Shown: piece by piece, positions 1 through 8,513 of the stretch
How the letters are laid out: each line of letters begins with the position of its first letter
Position numbering within the stretch: position 1 is the first letter of the stretch
The notes under the pieces: generated by a model
Told to the model about the DNA's origin: nothing
Seen by the model: the letters and a program-made list of their open reading frames with translations, nothing else
Databases searched by the model: none
Program-made: the position numbers and the translations under genes
Source of the DNA: Arenicellales bacterium
Lineage (GTDB): Bacteria; Pseudomonadota; Gammaproteobacteria; Arenicellales; UBA868
DNA: 64,000 nt
Assembly: GCA_030754035.1 (NCBI GenBank)
Contig: JASMBC010000002.1
Span: 77,441 to 141,440 of the forward strand
Direction of reading: 5' to 3'

Positions 1-585
1 TTCGGGTGACTGGACCCGGTGTACCGCAGCCTGGACTTTCGGGTCAAAGTCCTGCACCCCCATGCTGATTCGGTTAAATCCCATCTGTTGTAGTTGATCT
101 AGGGAGTGGTGCGATACAGTTCGCGGATCAATCTCTATGGAGTAATCACGCTCCGGATCATCAGTGAGCCTAAAATGTTGGCCAATATGGGTGATCAGTT
201 GTTCGAGTTGATCGGGCTGCAGAAAAGTTGGGGTCCCTCCGCCGAAGTGCATCTGTACGGCTTGCCGGTCGTCATCAAATAGTTGGCCGTACATCTCGAT
301 TTCGCGGCGAAGGTGATCAAGATAGATGGCCGCCTTGTGGGTAGTTTTTGTGACAATTTTGTTGCAGGCGCAGTAGAAGCAAAGCGTCGCGCAGAAAGGA
401 ATGTGTACGTAAAGAGACAGTGATCGGGGGATCGGATCTTCGTTGCTGAGGCGAGCGAGCTGGCACACTCGGGTGGAGGTGATCGCTTCGCTGAACTGTA
501 TGGCCGTAGGGTAGGAAGTGTAGCGTGGCCCGGCGTGATCGTAGCGTCGGATCAAGTCCGGATTAAATACAGGGTTAGGTGACAC
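1..585 (-). CDS. hemN: Oxygen-independent coproporphyrinogen III oxidase, 3' end missing
   Basis: Radical-SAM enzyme that oxidatively decarboxylates coproporphyrinogen III to protoporphyrinogen IX without oxygen, in the haem pathway. About 195 N-terminal residues are in the window and the rest runs off the left edge. The radical-SAM cluster motif CATLCFYCAC (CxxxCxxCxC) follows YVHIPF, and a GGGTPT motif follows it; both are diagnostic for HemN. The N-terminus NPDLIRRYDHAGPRYTSYPT is also typical. No ATG is in frame; an in-frame TAG lies 21 bases upstream, so GTG at 585 is the likely start, with only a weak GAG before it. Function is confident, the start less so. Confidence 0.93.
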   Translation of the reverse strand, partial: MSPNPVFNPDLIRRYDHAGPRYTSYPTAIQFSEAITSTRVCQLARLSNEDPIPRSLSLYVHIPFCATLCFYCACNKIVTKTTHKAAIYLDHLRREIEMYGQLFDDDRQAVQMHFGGGTPTFLQPDQLEQLITHIGQHFRLTDDPERDYSIEIDPRTVSHHSLDQLQQMGFNRISMGVQDFDPKVQAAVHRVQSPE

Positions 586-962
586 AGGCTCTCGGATAAC
601 GCGTATATGCTAAGACAAAGCAGATCAGTATTTGGATTGATACCCTGAAATGTATCTCCAGAGTCGGCGCCCAGGGCTGACTTATGTCATAAGCGGAAGC
701 AATACCGGTATCTTCGCAGGACTCAAGGTTATAATGTTTTTCGAACTTTTCCGCCTAAAAGATCAGCGAATGAGAATAACGATAGTGGCTGCACTCGGTG
801 GGCGGGCGTTTTTATCACAATGGCAACGCAAGGTCTTGGGCCGAGCCGGTACCCGCCGGTTGATCGCAGATTCTTGAATTGATGCTGATTGAGTAGTTAT
901 TCTTCAATCCAAGCTTTGACACGCCCCCGCTCGCATGGATGGGAGCTAAGGAATATGCCGAA
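586..962. other. Divergent intergenic stretch, hemN / RND operon
   Basis: 377 bases between two divergent genes, so both promoters should lie here. One open frame (650-877, plus) encodes 75 residues with no recognisable family, no ribosome binding site and a low-complexity basic composition; I regard it as chance. A TTGACA hexamer occurs at 916-921 but no convincing -10 follows at the right distance. No clear FNR-type dyad is visible upstream of hemN. Confidence 0.5.
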
Positions 963-2048
963 ATGAGAAAATCTGTTGCCCTTGCGGCCATACTACTGTT
1001 GGCCGTCAGCGCCTGGATTGGCTCGGGTCTGCTGCTTGACCGAAAGCCCGCATCCGCGCCCGGTGTATCGGCGGGTTCAGCCGAAAATACCGGCTCTCAA
1101 TTGGCGCGACCACCCGCTGTCCAGGTCCGCACCCTGGTTGCGGTTCCCGTCTCACGGAAACTTTACTTGATGGGGGTGACACAACCGAAGCGTTCTGTAC
1201 AGTTGCGGGCGCAGACAGCTGGCGCTGTTGTCGTGGTTCACTCTGATGAAGGCGAGATGCTGAAGGCCGGTGATCTGGTGATACGGATTGATATCCGTGA
1301 CCGCGAAGCCCGCCAGCGCCAGGCCAAGGCGCTGGTAGCCCAGCGCCAGGCCGAGTACCGGGCAGCGTCTGAGCTTTCCAAAAAGAAACTCAGCTCCAAG
1401 ACCACGGTGGCCGAGGCTCAGGCGCAACTGGAAGCGGCCAAGGCCTCGTTGCAAGGCATCGAACTTGATATGCGCCATACCCGGGTAACAGCACCTTTCG
1501 CAGGGATCATTGAGCGGCGTTTCGTCGAGATTGGCAACTATCTCGATGTGGGAGATCCAGTTGCGGATCTGTTGGATTTGTCGGAGGTGGTTATCAGTGG
1601 CCAGGCCTCAGAGCGGGATATCGGACAATTGCACACCGGTATGCCGGCTCAGTTGACTTTGTCTGGCGGTCAACAGCTAATCGGTACGGTGACCTTTATT
1701 GCCCACGCGAGCGATAGCGCAACCCGGACCTTCCGAGTCGAAGTCACCGCGCCCAATCAGAATCTTGGGGTGGCCAGTGGGATGACGGCCAAGATCAGTT
1801 TGAATTTGGGCAGCACCCCGGGGCATCGCCTCACCCCTGCGGTGCTTACCCTGGATGACGAAGGTCGGGTTGGTGTCAAGATTATTGATAACAGCAGTCG
1901 GGTACGTTTCCTGCCGGTAGATCTGATCTCGGACACTCCTGATGGCATGTGGCTGGGCGGATTGCCGGATACGATCGAACTGATTACGGTGGGGCACGAA
2001 TTTGTCTCGGCGGGTCAGCAGGTGACGGTCAGCCGCAGCGTGCAATAG
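963..2048 (+). CDS. RND efflux periplasmic adaptor (membrane fusion protein)
   Basis: Adaptor linking an inner-membrane RND pump to an outer-membrane channel. The order is typical of the HlyD/MFP family: N-terminal membrane anchor or signal segment (about residues 5-22), the lipoyl half (LRAQTAGAVVVVHSDEGEML), a short alpha hairpin rich in Ala, Gln and Lys, the second lipoyl half (TRVTAPFAGII), then beta-barrel and membrane-proximal domains. An upstream ATG at 939 lacks a ribosome binding site; ATG 963 has AAGGA 10 bases before it and begins MRKSVALAAILLL, a normal membrane-targeting start. The permease gene follows 16 bases downstream, so the two are surely co-transcribed. Substrate cannot be told from sequence. 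Confidence 0.9.
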   Translation: MRKSVALAAILLLAVSAWIGSGLLLDRKPASAPGVSAGSAENTGSQLARPPAVQVRTLVAVPVSRKLYLMGVTQPKRSVQLRAQTAGAVVVVHSDEGEMLKAGDLVIRIDIRDREARQRQAKALVAQRQAEYRAASELSKKKLSSKTTVAEAQAQLEAAKASLQGIELDMRHTRVTAPFAGIIERRFVEIGNYLDVGDPVADLLDLSEVVISGQASERDIGQLHTGMPAQLTLSGGQQLIGTVTFIAHASDSATRTFRVEVTAPNQNLGVASGMTAKISLNLGSTPGHRLTPAVLTLDDEGRVGVKIIDNSSRVRFLPVDLISDTPDGMWLGGLPDTIELITVGHEFVSAGQQVTVSRSVQ

Positions 2049-2064
2049 ACCGCGGCTGAGATTT

Positions 2065-5000
2065 ATGTCTTTCATTGGCACAGCGTTCAGTTATTCGCGG
2101 ACAGTGCTTTCCGTTCTGGTGTTCATTCTTATCGCGGGCTCATTTGCCTACCGGGATATTCCAAAAGAATCCGAGCCGGATATCGATATTCCGATTATTT
2201 ATGTCACGGTGAGTCATGACGGCATATCTCCGGAAGACGCCGAGCGTCTGCTGATTCGACCCCTGGAGCAGGAGTTGAAGACGATAGAAGGGGTCAAGGA
2301 GATGCGTTCGTCCGGCTATGAGGGGGGCGCCAACGTGTTATTGGAGTTTGACGCGGGGTTCGATGCAGATACCGCGCTGCAGGATGTCCGGGAGGCGGTC
2401 GATCTGGCGAAAACCCAGCTCCCGACAGCGTCTGATGATCCCGAAGTCCACGAGGTTAATTTCAGTTTGTTTCCGGTTGTCGTCGTCATTCTTTCGGGAG
2501 ATGTGCCGGATCGCGCGCTCTATGATCTCGCCCGGGATCTCAAGGATGCCGTTGAGGGAATTGGAGAGGTGCTTGAGGCAAAACTTGCCGGTAATCGAGA
2601 TGAGGTTGTGGAAGTCATCGTTGATCCTTTGCGCTTAGAGAGTTACGGACTTGATCCCGCCCTCGCGGCGGCTACCGTAAGTGGCTCGAACCTGTTGGTG
2701 GCCGCCGGAGTACAGGACACCGGGCAGGGCCGCTTTTCGATCAAGGTACCCGGCCTGTTCGAAAGTGTGCTCGATATCGTCGGTTTGCCGGTTTTAACTG
2801 ATGGCGACTCAGTGGTTACTGTCGGTGATATTGCACAGGTCCGGCGCACCTTCCGGGATCCATCAACTTACGCCCGGGTCAACGGTAGACCTGCTGTGGC
2901 ATTGGAAGTATCGAAACGTTCTGGAGAAAATGTCATCGCCACGATTGAGAAAATCCGGGCGGTAGTCAAAAGTGAACAGCTTAACTGGCCAGCAACACTA
3001 CGCGAATCGGTAAAGGTCAGTTACTCGCAGGACCGCTCCGACCAGATTCGCACGATGCTGAGTGACTTGCAGAACAGTGTCCTCAGCGCCGTCATTCTGG
3101 TGATGGTGGTTGTTATTGCCGTGCTTGGTGTGCGCAGTGGCGCCTTAGTCGGAATTGCAATTCCTGGTTCTTTTCTAACCGCCTTGCTATTGCTTTACCT
3201 GCTGGAGGTGTCACTGAACATCGTTGTGTTGTTCAGCCTTATTCTTGCGGTGGGGATGCTCGTTGATGGCGCCATCGTCGTAACCGAGTTTGCCGACCGT
3301 AGGTTGAGTGAAGCAGTTCCGCGCCGGCAGGCTTATCTGCAGGCTTCTCAGCGCATGGCCGCCCCAATCATTGCTTCGACTGCGACCACACTTGCGGCCT
3401 TTTTGCCGCTGGTGTTCTGGCCTGGGATCGTCGGTGAGTTCATGAAGTTTCTGCCAATGACAGTGCTGTTGACCCTGAGCGCCTCATTACTGATGGCGCT
3501 TATTTTCGTACCAACCATCGGCGCATTAATTGGTAAACCTGCTGACATCAGCAGTCGAGCCTTGCGCACACTGAATGCAGGGGAAAGTGGTGATCTTTTT
3601 AGTATCAGCGGATTTACCGGTCGATATCTCACGCTCTTGGCCCAGGCGGTGAAACGACCTGGCCAGGTGATGGCTTTGGCGATAGGATTGCTTATTGGCG
3701 TACTTCTTCTTTACGGACGCATCGGCCCCGGGGTGGAATTTTTCCCCGATGTTGAACCTGATAATGCTCAGATTCAGGTCCGTGCGCGTGGCAACCTGTC
3801 GGTAGATGAGCAGGATGAGATCATGCGGGCGGTGGAGCAACGGGTTTTGGATATTCGCGGCGTGCGTACTTTTTATACGCGAGTGGGTGGCGATGCCAAC
3901 AGCGAAGAAGCCGAGGATATCGTCGGCTCGATATCACTGGAGTTTGCTGACTGGCGCCACCGGCCACGGGTCAACCAGATTTTTGAGACATTACGTGAGC
4001 GCTTGGTTGATTTTTCCGGGGTGATTATTGACCTGCGCAAGGAAGAAGGTGGACCCCCCGTCGGCAAGCCGCTCCAACTACAACTTTCTTCTTATTATCC
4101 GGAACTGCTGGTACCGGCCGCTGCAATAGTTCGGGCTCAGTTCGACGGTATGACCGGGCTGAATAGTATCGAGGACTCCCGGCCCTTGCCTGGTATCGAT
4201 TGGGCCCTGCAGGTCGACCGCGCCCAGGCCGCCAAGTACGGGGTCGATATTGGGAAGGTCGGCAATATGATCCAGATGACGACTGGCGGTTACAAAATTG
4301 GCGAATACCGCCCTGATGACAGCGCAGAAGAGATCGAAATTCGAGTGCGTTTTCCTGAGCCCGACAGAACTGTTACGGGTTTGAGCGAGGTTCGTGTCAG
4401 CACTGCCGCGGGTTCGGTACCGGTCTCGAACTTTGTGGTGCGTGAGGCTCGCCAAAAAACTGGGATGCTCAAGCGGGTCGATGGATTTCGGGTGATTACG
4501 ATCAAGGCTGACGTTGATGAGGGAGTGCTGGCCGACACCAAATTGCAAGAACTAGAGTCGTGGCTGGCGAAGTCTCCTCTTGATTCACGGGTTCAGGTCA
4601 CATTTAAAGGAGAGGATGAAGAGCAGGCCAAGGCCAAGGCGTTCCTGGGCAAGGCTTTTGTGGTAGCGCTCTTTGTTATGGCTCTGATACTGGTAACGCA
4701 GTTCAATAGTTTTTATCAAGCCTTATTAATACTTTTCGCTGTGATCATGTCTACGGTCGGAGTCCTCATTGGTCTGATGGCTACAGGATCGCCTTTTGGC
4801 ATCGTGATGAACGGGATTGGTGTGATTGCTCTCGCCGGTATCGTGGTCAACAATAATATTGTCCTGATTGACACCTATGTGCGACTTCGCCAGACCATCG
4901 CAGATCCAGTGGAGGCAGTGTTGCGCACCGGGGCTCAACGCCTGCGCCCGGTGATGCTGACTACAGCGACGACCATATTGGGCCTGATGCCGATGATGCT

Positions 5001-5211
5001 TGGTATTAATATAGATTTCCTTTCGCGAGAGGTGACTCAGGGGGCGCCCTCTACACAGTGGTGGACGCAGCTTTCCACCTCTATCGTTTTCGGCCTGAGT
5101 TTTGCCACCGTGCTCACTCTGGTGGTGACACCAAGCGCTTTGGTACTGCAAGCGAATGTTAGCTCCTGGTGGGCAACCCGTCGGGTCCGGGAATCGCAAG
5201 CCGGGACCTGA
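2065..5211 (+). CDS. RND efflux transporter permease (AcrB/HAE-like)
   Basis: Proton-driven inner-membrane pump of 1048 residues, the usual size for the AcrB family. It has TM1 at about residues 10-30, two large periplasmic loops, and the two repeated membrane bundles. TM4 reads SLILAVGMLVDGAIVVTE, where AcrB has an Asp-Asp pair; here the second Asp is Gly, so the proton-relay pair is reduced to one Asp. The second half carries IALAGIVVNNNIVLIDTY, a hallmark of the family. It ends with a last TM and a short basic tail. It forms an operon with the adaptor just upstream. No outer-membrane factor gene lies next to it, so a TolC-like protein encoded elsewhere is presumably used. Confidence 0.93.
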   Translation: MSFIGTAFSYSRTVLSVLVFILIAGSFAYRDIPKESEPDIDIPIIYVTVSHDGISPEDAERLLIRPLEQELKTIEGVKEMRSSGYEGGANVLLEFDAGFDADTALQDVREAVDLAKTQLPTASDDPEVHEVNFSLFPVVVVILSGDVPDRALYDLARDLKDAVEGIGEVLEAKLAGNRDEVVEVIVDPLRLESYGLDPALAAATVSGSNLLVAAGVQDTGQGRFSIKVPGLFESVLDIVGLPVLTDGDSVVTVGDIAQVRRTFRDPSTYARVNGRPAVALEVSKRSGENVIATIEKIRAVVKSEQLNWPATLRESVKVSYSQDRSDQIRTMLSDLQNSVLSAVILVMVVVIAVLGVRSGALVGIAIPGSFLTALLLLYLLEVSLNIVVLFSLILAVGMLVDGAIVVTEFADRRLSEAVPRRQAYLQASQRMAAPIIASTATTLAAFLPLVFWPGIVGEFMKFLPMTVLLTLSASLLMALIFVPTIGALIGKPADISSRALRTLNAGESGDLFSISGFTGRYLTLLAQAVKRPGQVMALAIGLLIGVLLLYGRIGPGVEFFPDVEPDNAQIQVRARGNLSVDEQDEIMRAVEQRVLDIRGVRTFYTRVGGDANSEEAEDIVGSISLEFADWRHRPRVNQIFETLRERLVDFSGVIIDLRKEEGGPPVGKPLQLQLSSYYPELLVPAAAIVRAQFDGMTGLNSIEDSRPLPGIDWALQVDRAQAAKYGVDIGKVGNMIQMTTGGYKIGEYRPDDSAEEIEIRVRFPEPDRTVTGLSEVRVSTAAGSVPVSNFVVREARQKTGMLKRVDGFRVITIKADVDEGVLADTKLQELESWLAKSPLDSRVQVTFKGEDEEQAKAKAFLGKAFVVALFVMALILVTQFNSFYQALLILFAVIMSTVGVLIGLMATGSPFGIVMNGIGVIALAGIVVNNNIVLIDTYVRLRQTIADPVEAVLRTGAQRLRPVMLTTATTILGLMPMMLGINIDFLSREVTQGAPSTQWWTQLSTSIVFGLSFATVLTLVVTPSALVLQANVSSWWATRRVRESQAGT

Positions 5212-5249
5212 CCCGAGTTTCAGACTGAACCGGGCTCGGATAGCCTCAG

Positions 5250-6935
5250 TCAGCGCGGCTTTACCCGGGCCCAGGTATCGCGCAGCGGGACAGTTCGGTT
5301 AAATATCATTTGTTCTGGTGCGCTATCGCGATCAACACAAAAGTAACCGAGGCGCTCGAACTGGAAGGTATTGCCCGCTGTGGCCTCTGTCAGACTTGGC
5401 TCAATTTGTGCATCGTCTATTGTGACCAGTGAATGTTCATTAAGGCTATCGTGAAGATCGTCCTGAGAAGAGAAGCGCGGCTGTGAATCATTGAACAGCG
5501 GCTCATATAACCGAACCTGCGCTTTTTTGCTGTGACGGGCTGAGGTCCAGTGAATGGTACCCTTGACCTTGCGGCCGTCAGCTGGATTGCCGCCACGGCT
5601 TTGCGGGTCATAGGTGCAGTGCACTTGTGTGACGTTGCCCTGCTCATCGTGGATTACCTTGGTACATGTAACCAGATAGGCATAGCGTAGTCGCACTTCG
5701 CGCCCAGGAGAGAGGCGGAAGAATTTTCGCGGTGGATCTTCGATGAAATCGTCATGTTCGATATAGAGTTCGCGGCAGAAACCCACAGCCCTTGAGCCAC
5801 GAGACGGATCTGCCGGATGGTTGGCGGCCTCAAAGAATTCTTCCTGGCCTTGTGGGTAGTTGTCGATCACCAGTTTGAGAGGACGAATGACAGCAAAGGC
5901 CCGCGCGGCGGTCCGCTCAAGATCCTCACGGACACAGTTTTCCAGCACGCTGAGTTCAACATGCTGTTGATTGCGTGTGACACCGATCCGGTTGCAGAAA
6001 TCCCGAAGTGAGGCGGGCGAATAACCTCGCCGCCGCAGTCCGGAGAGGGTCGGCATGCGTGGATCATCCCAGCCATCGACGACACGCTCGCTGACCAAGG
6101 TGGTCAAAAGCCGCTTGCTGACTACCGTGTATTCCAGTGACAGACGGGAGAACTCGGTCTGGTAAGGACGTGACGGGATCGATACGTGTTCAAGTACCCA
6201 ATCATACAGAGCCCGGTTGTCCTCAAATTCAAGAGTACACAGCGAATGGGTTACCCCTTCGATAGCGTCTGACAGGGGATGGGTAAAGTCGTACATTGGG
6301 TAGATACACCAGGTGTCCCCGGTATTATGGTGCGTCTGGTGGCGAATCCGGTATAGAGCGGGATCCCGCAGGTGCAGATTGGGTGACGCCATGTCTATCC
6401 GCGCCCGTAGAACGCGGCTACCGTCGGCAAATTCTCCAGCGCGCATCTGCGCCAGGAGTTCAAGGTTTTCTTCAGCACTACGACCCCGGTACGGGCTGTT
6501 GCTGCCGGGAGAGGTGAGAGTGCCTCGGGTCGCACGAATTTCCTCAGCACTCAGGTCGCAGACATAAGCGTGGCCATTCTCAACCAACTCCACTGCCCAT
6601 TGGTATAACTGCTCAAAGTAGTCTGAGGCATGCCGTAGTCGGTCACTCCAGCCAAAGCCTAGCCATTTCACATCTTCCTTGATGGCTTTGACAAACTCCG
6701 GGCTCTCCCGGTCGGGGTTGGTGTCGTCGAAGCGTAGAAAACAACGCCCGCTGAACTCATTGGCTAACCCAAAATTAAGACATATCGATTTTGCATGACC
6801 AATATGCAGGTAACCGTTGGGCTCGGGCGGAAAACGAGTCGTTATGCCCTCAGGATATTTGCCAGCGGCTAGATCCGCCGCGATCTTCTGACGGATAAAG
6901 TGGGTAGGCGTTACGGTGTTATTACTTTCGGGCAT
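5250..6935 (-). CDS. glnS: Glutaminyl-tRNA synthetase
   Basis: Class I aminoacyl-tRNA synthetase charging tRNA-Gln. The HIGH signature is exact (GYLHIGHAKS) after RFPPEPNG, and the second nucleotide-binding motif is VVSKR, equivalent to MSKR in E. coli GlnRS. The C-terminal beta-barrel anticodon-binding region is present. From ATG 6935 the protein has 561 residues, close to E. coli (554). The open frame extends 47 codons further upstream, but that part is unlike any GlnRS N-terminus; MPESNNTVTPTHFIRQKIAAD is the expected beginning. No strong Shine-Dalgarno precedes it. It converges with the RND permease, leaving 38 bases between them. Confidence 0.96.
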   Translation of the reverse strand: MPESNNTVTPTHFIRQKIAADLAAGKYPEGITTRFPPEPNGYLHIGHAKSICLNFGLANEFSGRCFLRFDDTNPDRESPEFVKAIKEDVKWLGFGWSDRLRHASDYFEQLYQWAVELVENGHAYVCDLSAEEIRATRGTLTSPGSNSPYRGRSAEENLELLAQMRAGEFADGSRVLRARIDMASPNLHLRDPALYRIRHQTHHNTGDTWCIYPMYDFTHPLSDAIEGVTHSLCTLEFEDNRALYDWVLEHVSIPSRPYQTEFSRLSLEYTVVSKRLLTTLVSERVVDGWDDPRMPTLSGLRRRGYSPASLRDFCNRIGVTRNQQHVELSVLENCVREDLERTAARAFAVIRPLKLVIDNYPQGQEEFFEAANHPADPSRGSRAVGFCRELYIEHDDFIEDPPRKFFRLSPGREVRLRYAYLVTCTKVIHDEQGNVTQVHCTYDPQSRGGNPADGRKVKGTIHWTSARHSKKAQVRLYEPLFNDSQPRFSSQDDLHDSLNEHSLVTIDDAQIEPSLTEATAGNTFQFERLGYFCVDRDSAPEQMIFNRTVPLRDTWARVKPR

Positions 6936-7088
6936 CGGTTTGTCGGTATGCCACACTGACACAGCGCAACCGTGGTTGCGCGCCCGGGTTCGGACCAGTG
7001 CATTCGGTTGATTGCGATATGAACGATCCTGTCGGATGTGCTGCGTCGTGCGTCGTGCGTTGCCGCGACGCAGCACCTGGTCGGCATC

Positions 7089-7715
7089 TTACCAGTCGGT
7101 TGGCGTAGACAACTCCGAGGGTTGACTGGCGAAGTAGGCAGCGAGATCCTGGATATCAGTATCACTGAGTGCAGCAGCAAAACCCTTCATGATGGGGTTA
7201 TTGCGAGTACCAGATTTGTAACTGCCAAGAGTATGAGCGAGATAATCAGGGTACTGTCCCGCCAGTATCGGGTATTGTGGGGTCAATGGTTTGCCGCCAC
7301 CGGAGCCGTGGCAGGAAAGGCAGAGTTGTGCCTTGGCTTGCCCAGCTACCGCATCACCATCACCCAGTTCGCCACCGCCGCTGTTCTTCAGATTACCAAG
7401 GTATGCTGCGATATTTCCAATAGTAGCTTCATCGAGTGCTCCTGCCTGGGCTTGCATCGTTGGATGAATGCGTTCGCCGGCCTGGTAGCTTTTTAGGGCG
7501 ACAACAAGGTATTGCTCTTGTTGTCCGGCGAGTTTGGGCACCTTAAAAGCAGGATAAGCATTACGAAAGCCGGGAGCCCCATGACAACCCATACAGGTAG
7601 CAGCCGCGCTACGGCCTGCCGCAGCGTCGTTTGCAGCCTGCAGGGGTAGCGCAGCCAGTGCCATGGCCAAGCCGACTGTTATTGATGACAATGTTCTCAT
7701 CGGGGTGCATCTCAT
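7089..7715 (-). CDS. Dihaem cytochrome c (c4 family)
   Basis: Periplasmic electron carrier with two haem c sites, CMGCH near the N-terminus and CLSCH in the second half, each in a cytochrome-c domain of about 90 residues. Distal Met ligands are plausible in HPTMQAQA and NNPIMKGFA. An N-terminal signal peptide ends at LPLQA. This two-domain arrangement is that of cytochrome c4, which passes electrons to terminal oxidases. The start is ambiguous: ATG 7715 has GGAAA a few bases before it, ATG 7700 has a weaker GAG; both leave a working signal peptide. It is monocistronic or follows the methyltransferase gene upstream on the same strand (68-base gap). Confidence 0.9.
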   Translation of the reverse strand: MRCTPMRTLSSITVGLAMALAALPLQAANDAAAGRSAAATCMGCHGAPGFRNAYPAFKVPKLAGQQEQYLVVALKSYQAGERIHPTMQAQAGALDEATIGNIAAYLGNLKNSGGGELGDGDAVAGQAKAQLCLSCHGSGGGKPLTPQYPILAGQYPDYLAHTLGSYKSGTRNNPIMKGFAAALSDTDIQDLAAYFASQPSELSTPTDW

Positions 7716-7783
7716 GAATTTCCGAAGGCGCAACTTTAGGCAACCGCTCTCGAGGTTGCAACACATTTGAGTCAAAAAAATGT

Positions 7784-8398
7784 TTATTTGGCTGAATTTT
7801 GACGTTTCAGAGCTAGTGCCAACTCGCTAAAGCCGCTCGGGTGCGCACTCTTTCGATCCTGTTGCTGAGGCCAATGCCACCGTGTTGTCGGGAAAATTTC
7901 TTTCAGCGTCTCGATGGCGCAGTGCCAAGGCGGTCCGCCGTCGCGATCAGTCTGCAGGAACAGGCCCAATAGTATTCCTTCGGCAGCCAGCCATCGGTGC
8001 AGTCGGTCGGCATAGTTGTGCCACAAGGCCGGTTCCAGCGCACACAGCGCCGTTTGCTCGTAAATAATGTCAAATTCCCCGGTTGGCTCCCAGGTAAGCA
8101 GGTCAGCTTGGATGACATCGGCCCGCAGCTCTTTTTCGCGGAGTTTTGCATTTAGGGTTGCGACCGCACTTGGCGCAAACTCAATCGCGGTGACGCTATA
8201 GCCCTGCTCGCTGAGCGTTAGAACCTCGTGGCCGTAGCCGCAGGCAGGCACCAGTACCCGGGCCGGGGGCGGGCACATCGAGGGAAACCAGTGCCCGAGC
8301 GCCGGACTGGATTGCCCCCGATCCCACCCGGTTTTCCCACCCTGATAGCGATTTTCCCAAACATCTTGTTGATTTGATGCGGTGAACGTGATAGTCAT
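7784..8398 (-). CDS. TPMT-family SAM-dependent methyltransferase
   Basis: A 204-residue protein of the thiopurine S-methyltransferase superfamily. The N-terminal signature W-x2-R-x4-G-W-D-x-G is seen in WENRYQGGKTGWDRG, and the SAM-binding motif I is VLVPACGYGHEV, followed by YSVTAIEFAPSAV. Bacterial members methylate small thiols, selenium, tellurite or halides; the substrate here cannot be assigned. Start ATG 8398 gives a normal family N-terminus. It is divergent from the EF-G-like gene, the 115-base spacer holding both promoters. Confidence 0.85.
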   Translation of the reverse strand: MTITFTASNQQDVWENRYQGGKTGWDRGQSSPALGHWFPSMCPPPARVLVPACGYGHEVLTLSEQGYSVTAIEFAPSAVATLNAKLREKELRADVIQADLLTWEPTGEFDIIYEQTALCALEPALWHNYADRLHRWLAAEGILLGLFLQTDRDGGPPWHCAIETLKEIFPTTRWHWPQQQDRKSAHPSGFSELALALKRQNSAK

Positions 8399-8513
8399 AA
8401 CTCTGTTACTAAAAAGAATATGGTGTAATGGGGATCAAACCTCGAAAGTCAATGATTATAGGAATCAGCAAGCAAAGCACACAGCACAAGGATAACCGAG
8501 GAGGGCGAAGATA

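Noticed and set aside
600..650. TTGAT-containing sequence upstream of hemN considered as FNR/ANR site
   Set aside because: The second half does not match ATCAA at the required four-base spacing; no dyad.
650..877. 75-residue plus-strand open frame
   Set aside because: No ribosome site, no family resemblance, basic low-quality composition, lies in the promoter region between divergent genes.
6936..7076. 47-residue N-terminal extension of GlnRS
   Set aside because: Absent from GlnRS proteins; ATG 6935 gives normal length and N-terminus.
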